Shown here piece after piece: positions 7,053-8,400 of a stretch of DNA of 8,400 nt; positions within the stretch are counted from its first letter, which is position 1; the number at the start of each line of letters is the position of its first letter. Both the position numbers and the translations under genes were made by a program. Source of the stretch: an uncultured Clostridia bacterium (lineage in GTDB: Bacteria > Bacillota > Clostridia > Oscillospirales > Oscillospiraceae). Below the pieces are notes generated by a model, which ran no database searches, was not told the DNA's origin, and saw only the letters and a program-made list of their open reading frames with translations. The stretch is taken from positions 1 to 8,400 of the forward strand of contig CAMEIK010000042.1 in NCBI GenBank assembly GCA_945918315.1, given 5' to 3'.

Positions 7053-7085
7053 CTGCCGCGGCCCCGCGAAGCGGAGCCGCGGCAG
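7053..7085 (-). promoter_or_regulatory. Strong intergenic RNA hairpin after the binding-protein gene
   Basis: An inverted repeat 30 nt downstream of the lipoprotein stop. The arms CTGCCGCGGC and GCCGCGGCAG are perfect, and an inner CCGC/GCGG pair closes a UUC loop. Between them is a U-G wobble when read as minus-strand RNA, but a C-A mismatch on the plus strand, so the 15-bp helix is complete only in the operon transcript. No U-tract follows (AAATCTACCC), so it is not a standard intrinsic terminator. The likely role is to block 3' exonucleases and stabilise the upstream mRNA segment, or to cause partial termination, giving more binding protein than permease, as known for malE-malF type arrangements. 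It could also be one copy of a dispersed palindromic repeat. The rest of the 193-bp spacer shows no gene. Confidence 0.75.
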
Positions 7086-7115
7086 GCAGTTGCGTTTGAG
7101 AATGCGCGCCGCGAA

Positions 7116-8381
7116 TTACTGGAACAGCTCGTCCAGGACAGCCTGAGCCTGGGCAGCGCCGTTGTCCAGCGCATCGCTGACGGACTTGGTGCCGGAGAAG
7201 GCCTCCGCCATGGCATCGTTGACAAAGCCGGTCCAGTCAAAGTTGCCGTTGGAGGGATAGGCAAAACCGGTAGTAGAAGCGTCCATGAACACCTGAGCGT
7301 TGATGTTCTTGAAGTTGGAAACGTAAGCGCTCTGGGCGGACAAGCAAGCGGGAATATCAATGCCCTTTTCCGCCTCGTACTGCTCAGCCTCGGCGCTGGT
7401 GATGTACTTAATAAGCTCCCAAGCCGCATCCTTATTCTTGCACTTGGAGGCCATGACATAGCCCAGGCCGCCCATGCCGCAGCTGTTGTTTTCCGCCATC
7501 TTGGGCATCTGGATCAGCTGAATGTTGCCTTCCTGAGCCAGAGAGGAGTTTTCCAGAACGCTGGCCTTCCAGGAGCCGATGAACACGATACCGGCCTGGC
7601 CGGAAATAAACAGGTCGGTGCCCTTGGTCTCGGACAGGACGGAGTAGGGCGCCATCTGCTTGTTGTCCATCAGGTCAACCACCTGCTGAATCGCGTCCTT
7701 GGAGGCAGCTTCAGCGATACCGGTGGACTTGCCGTCGGGGGAGAGATAATAGCCGCCGTTCTGATACAGGAAGTTCATCCAGGAGGGCTGGGCATCCAGC
7801 TCCATGACGATGGGATACTCGGAGCCGCCGGCGGCAGCAATGGCGTCCCGCAGCTGGGAGGCGATACCGCGCATGTCGTCCCAGGTCCAGCCTTCCGTGG
7901 GAAGGTCAACACCATAGCGGGAGAAAATTTCGGTATTCAGCGCAACCACAACCGTATCCAGGCCCTTGGGAAGCGCATACTGCACGCCGCCCAGGTTATA
8001 GGCGTCCAGACGGCCCTTGGCATAAATGCCGGTGTCGAAATTGTCCTTCTTGATGTACGCGTCCAGAGGCTCCAGCAGGCCGGCCTCGGAATACTTGTGG
8101 ACATACACGTTCATCCAGAACACATCGGGAGCTTCGTCGGTTTCCAGAGAGGCGTCCAGCTTCGTCCAGTAGGTGCCCCAGGGAATCTGCTCGATGGTGA
8201 CATGGATCTGGCCCTCGTGGGCGGCGTTGAACTTGTCAACATTCTCCTGGATTACAGGCTGCTGAGCCTCATCCCACAGCTGGAGCGTCAGCTCGACGGG
8301 ACCCTTTTCCTTGCCGGAGCAGCCGGCAAGCAAGCCCAGGACCATGACAATGCCAAGAATCAGTGCCAATGCTTTTTTCAT
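7116..8381 (-). CDS. CUT1 ABC sugar-binding lipoprotein
   Basis: A 421-residue extracellular solute-binding protein (family 1 type). The signal peptide is typical: MKK, a hydrophobic core (4-18), then the lipobox LLAGC with C21 as the lipidated residue, so the mature protein is anchored on the outer face of the membrane. The mature part shows familiar family elements: LTLQLWDEAQ strand, APDVFWMNV (84-92), GWTWDDM hinge-side helix, and GQAGIVFIGSWKASVL (about 268-283). Many Trp and Tyr residues fit stacking on sugar rings. It is the first gene of the operon in the window, with AAGGAG (8391-8396) 9 nt before the ATG. The promoter lies beyond the window edge. The ligand is unknown; the family binds oligosaccharides and glycosides. 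Confidence 0.95.
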   Translation of the reverse strand: MKKALALILGIVMVLGLLAGCSGKEKGPVELTLQLWDEAQQPVIQENVDKFNAAHEGQIHVTIEQIPWGTYWTKLDASLETDEAPDVFWMNVYVHKYSEAGLLEPLDAYIKKDNFDTGIYAKGRLDAYNLGGVQYALPKGLDTVVVALNTEIFSRYGVDLPTEGWTWDDMRGIASQLRDAIAAAGGSEYPIVMELDAQPSWMNFLYQNGGYYLSPDGKSTGIAEAASKDAIQQVVDLMDNKQMAPYSVLSETKGTDLFISGQAGIVFIGSWKASVLENSSLAQEGNIQLIQMPKMAENNSCGMGGLGYVMASKCKNKDAAWELIKYITSAEAEQYEAEKGIDIPACLSAQSAYVSNFKNINAQVFMDASTTGFAYPSNGNFDWTGFVNDAMAEAFSGTKSVSDALDNGAAQAQAVLDELFQ

Positions 8382-8390
8382 TCTGTTCGT

Positions 8391-8396
8391 CTCCTT
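8391..8396 (-). promoter_or_regulatory. Ribosome binding site of the binding-protein gene
   Basis: A full AAGGAG core within AAAAAAGGAG, 9 nt from the ATG at 8381. It is the best Shine-Dalgarno match in the window, in keeping with high expression of the binding protein. Confidence 0.8.
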
Positions 8397-8400
8397 TTTT

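Larger units (their letters stand above)
31..8381 (-). other. Eight-gene glycoside/glycoconjugate uptake and catabolism operon
   Basis: All eight genes point the same way. From the first permease on, gaps are 6, 26, 14, 24, 15 and 3 bp, and two ribosome sites overlap the previous stop codon. The single larger gap (193 bp) holds a hairpin without a U-tract. No terminator is seen after the last stop, but only 30 bp remain there, so further genes may follow. A regulator, an ATPase and PTS components are all absent from the window. Confidence 0.8.

Noticed and set aside
7053..7085. Intrinsic terminator for the binding-protein gene
   Set aside because: The stem is strong, but the sequence after it on the transcript is AAATCTACCC with no run of U, so a stabiliser or partial attenuator fits better.
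1..8400. CRISPR array, tRNA, rRNA, insertion sequence or phage genes
   Set aside because: No regularly spaced repeats, no tRNA- or rRNA-like segments, no transposase or integrase motifs and no terminal inverted repeats were seen.

Overview
The window reads as one catabolic operon on the minus strand, transcribed from about position 8400 down to position 34 and lower. It holds eight genes with short gaps, no overlaps after start correction, and no gene supported on the plus strand. The host is most likely a moderately GC-rich Bacillota of the Clostridia type, perhaps a gut Oscillospiraceae or Lachnospiraceae. The evidence is strong AAAGGA/AAGGAG ribosome sites about 9 nt before ATG, a sugar-binding lipoprotein with an N-terminal lipobox, and CUT1 permeases without a local ATPase. 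The taxonomic call is inference.

Layout in transcription order: (1) a CUT1 ABC sugar-binding lipoprotein (7116-8381); (2) a 193-bp spacer with a strong 15-bp RNA hairpin (7053-7085) just after its stop; (3) two CUT1 permeases of MalF and MalG type (6011-6922 and 5168-6004); (4) an amidohydrolase-2 family metal enzyme (4086-5141); (5) an NAD- and metal-dependent GH4 glycosidase (2686-4071); (6) a PfkB/ribokinase-family sugar kinase (1771-2661); (7) a PepT-like M20 metallopeptidase (634-1755); (8) a cytoplasmic DsbA/FrnE-like thiol oxidoreductase with CPYC (31-630).

As a pathway, the ABC system would import an oligosaccharide or glycoside using an ATPase encoded elsewhere. GH4 would cleave it by its oxidation/elimination mechanism, the PfkB kinase would phosphorylate a sugar, and the amidohydrolase-2 enzyme would process a non-sugar or lactone part. 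The last two genes are not standard sugar-catabolism genes and may point to a glycoconjugate substrate with an amino-acid or amide part, or may simply be co-transcribed passengers.

The most unusual point is the GH4 enzyme. Its sequence looks like the phospho-glycosidase branch (IRAGG, GQETTGGGG, a CDAP metal-Cys motif close to the CDMP of 6-phospho-alpha-glucosidases), yet the operon has an ABC importer, which does not phosphorylate its cargo, and no PTS gene. The substrate cannot be named from sequence alone.
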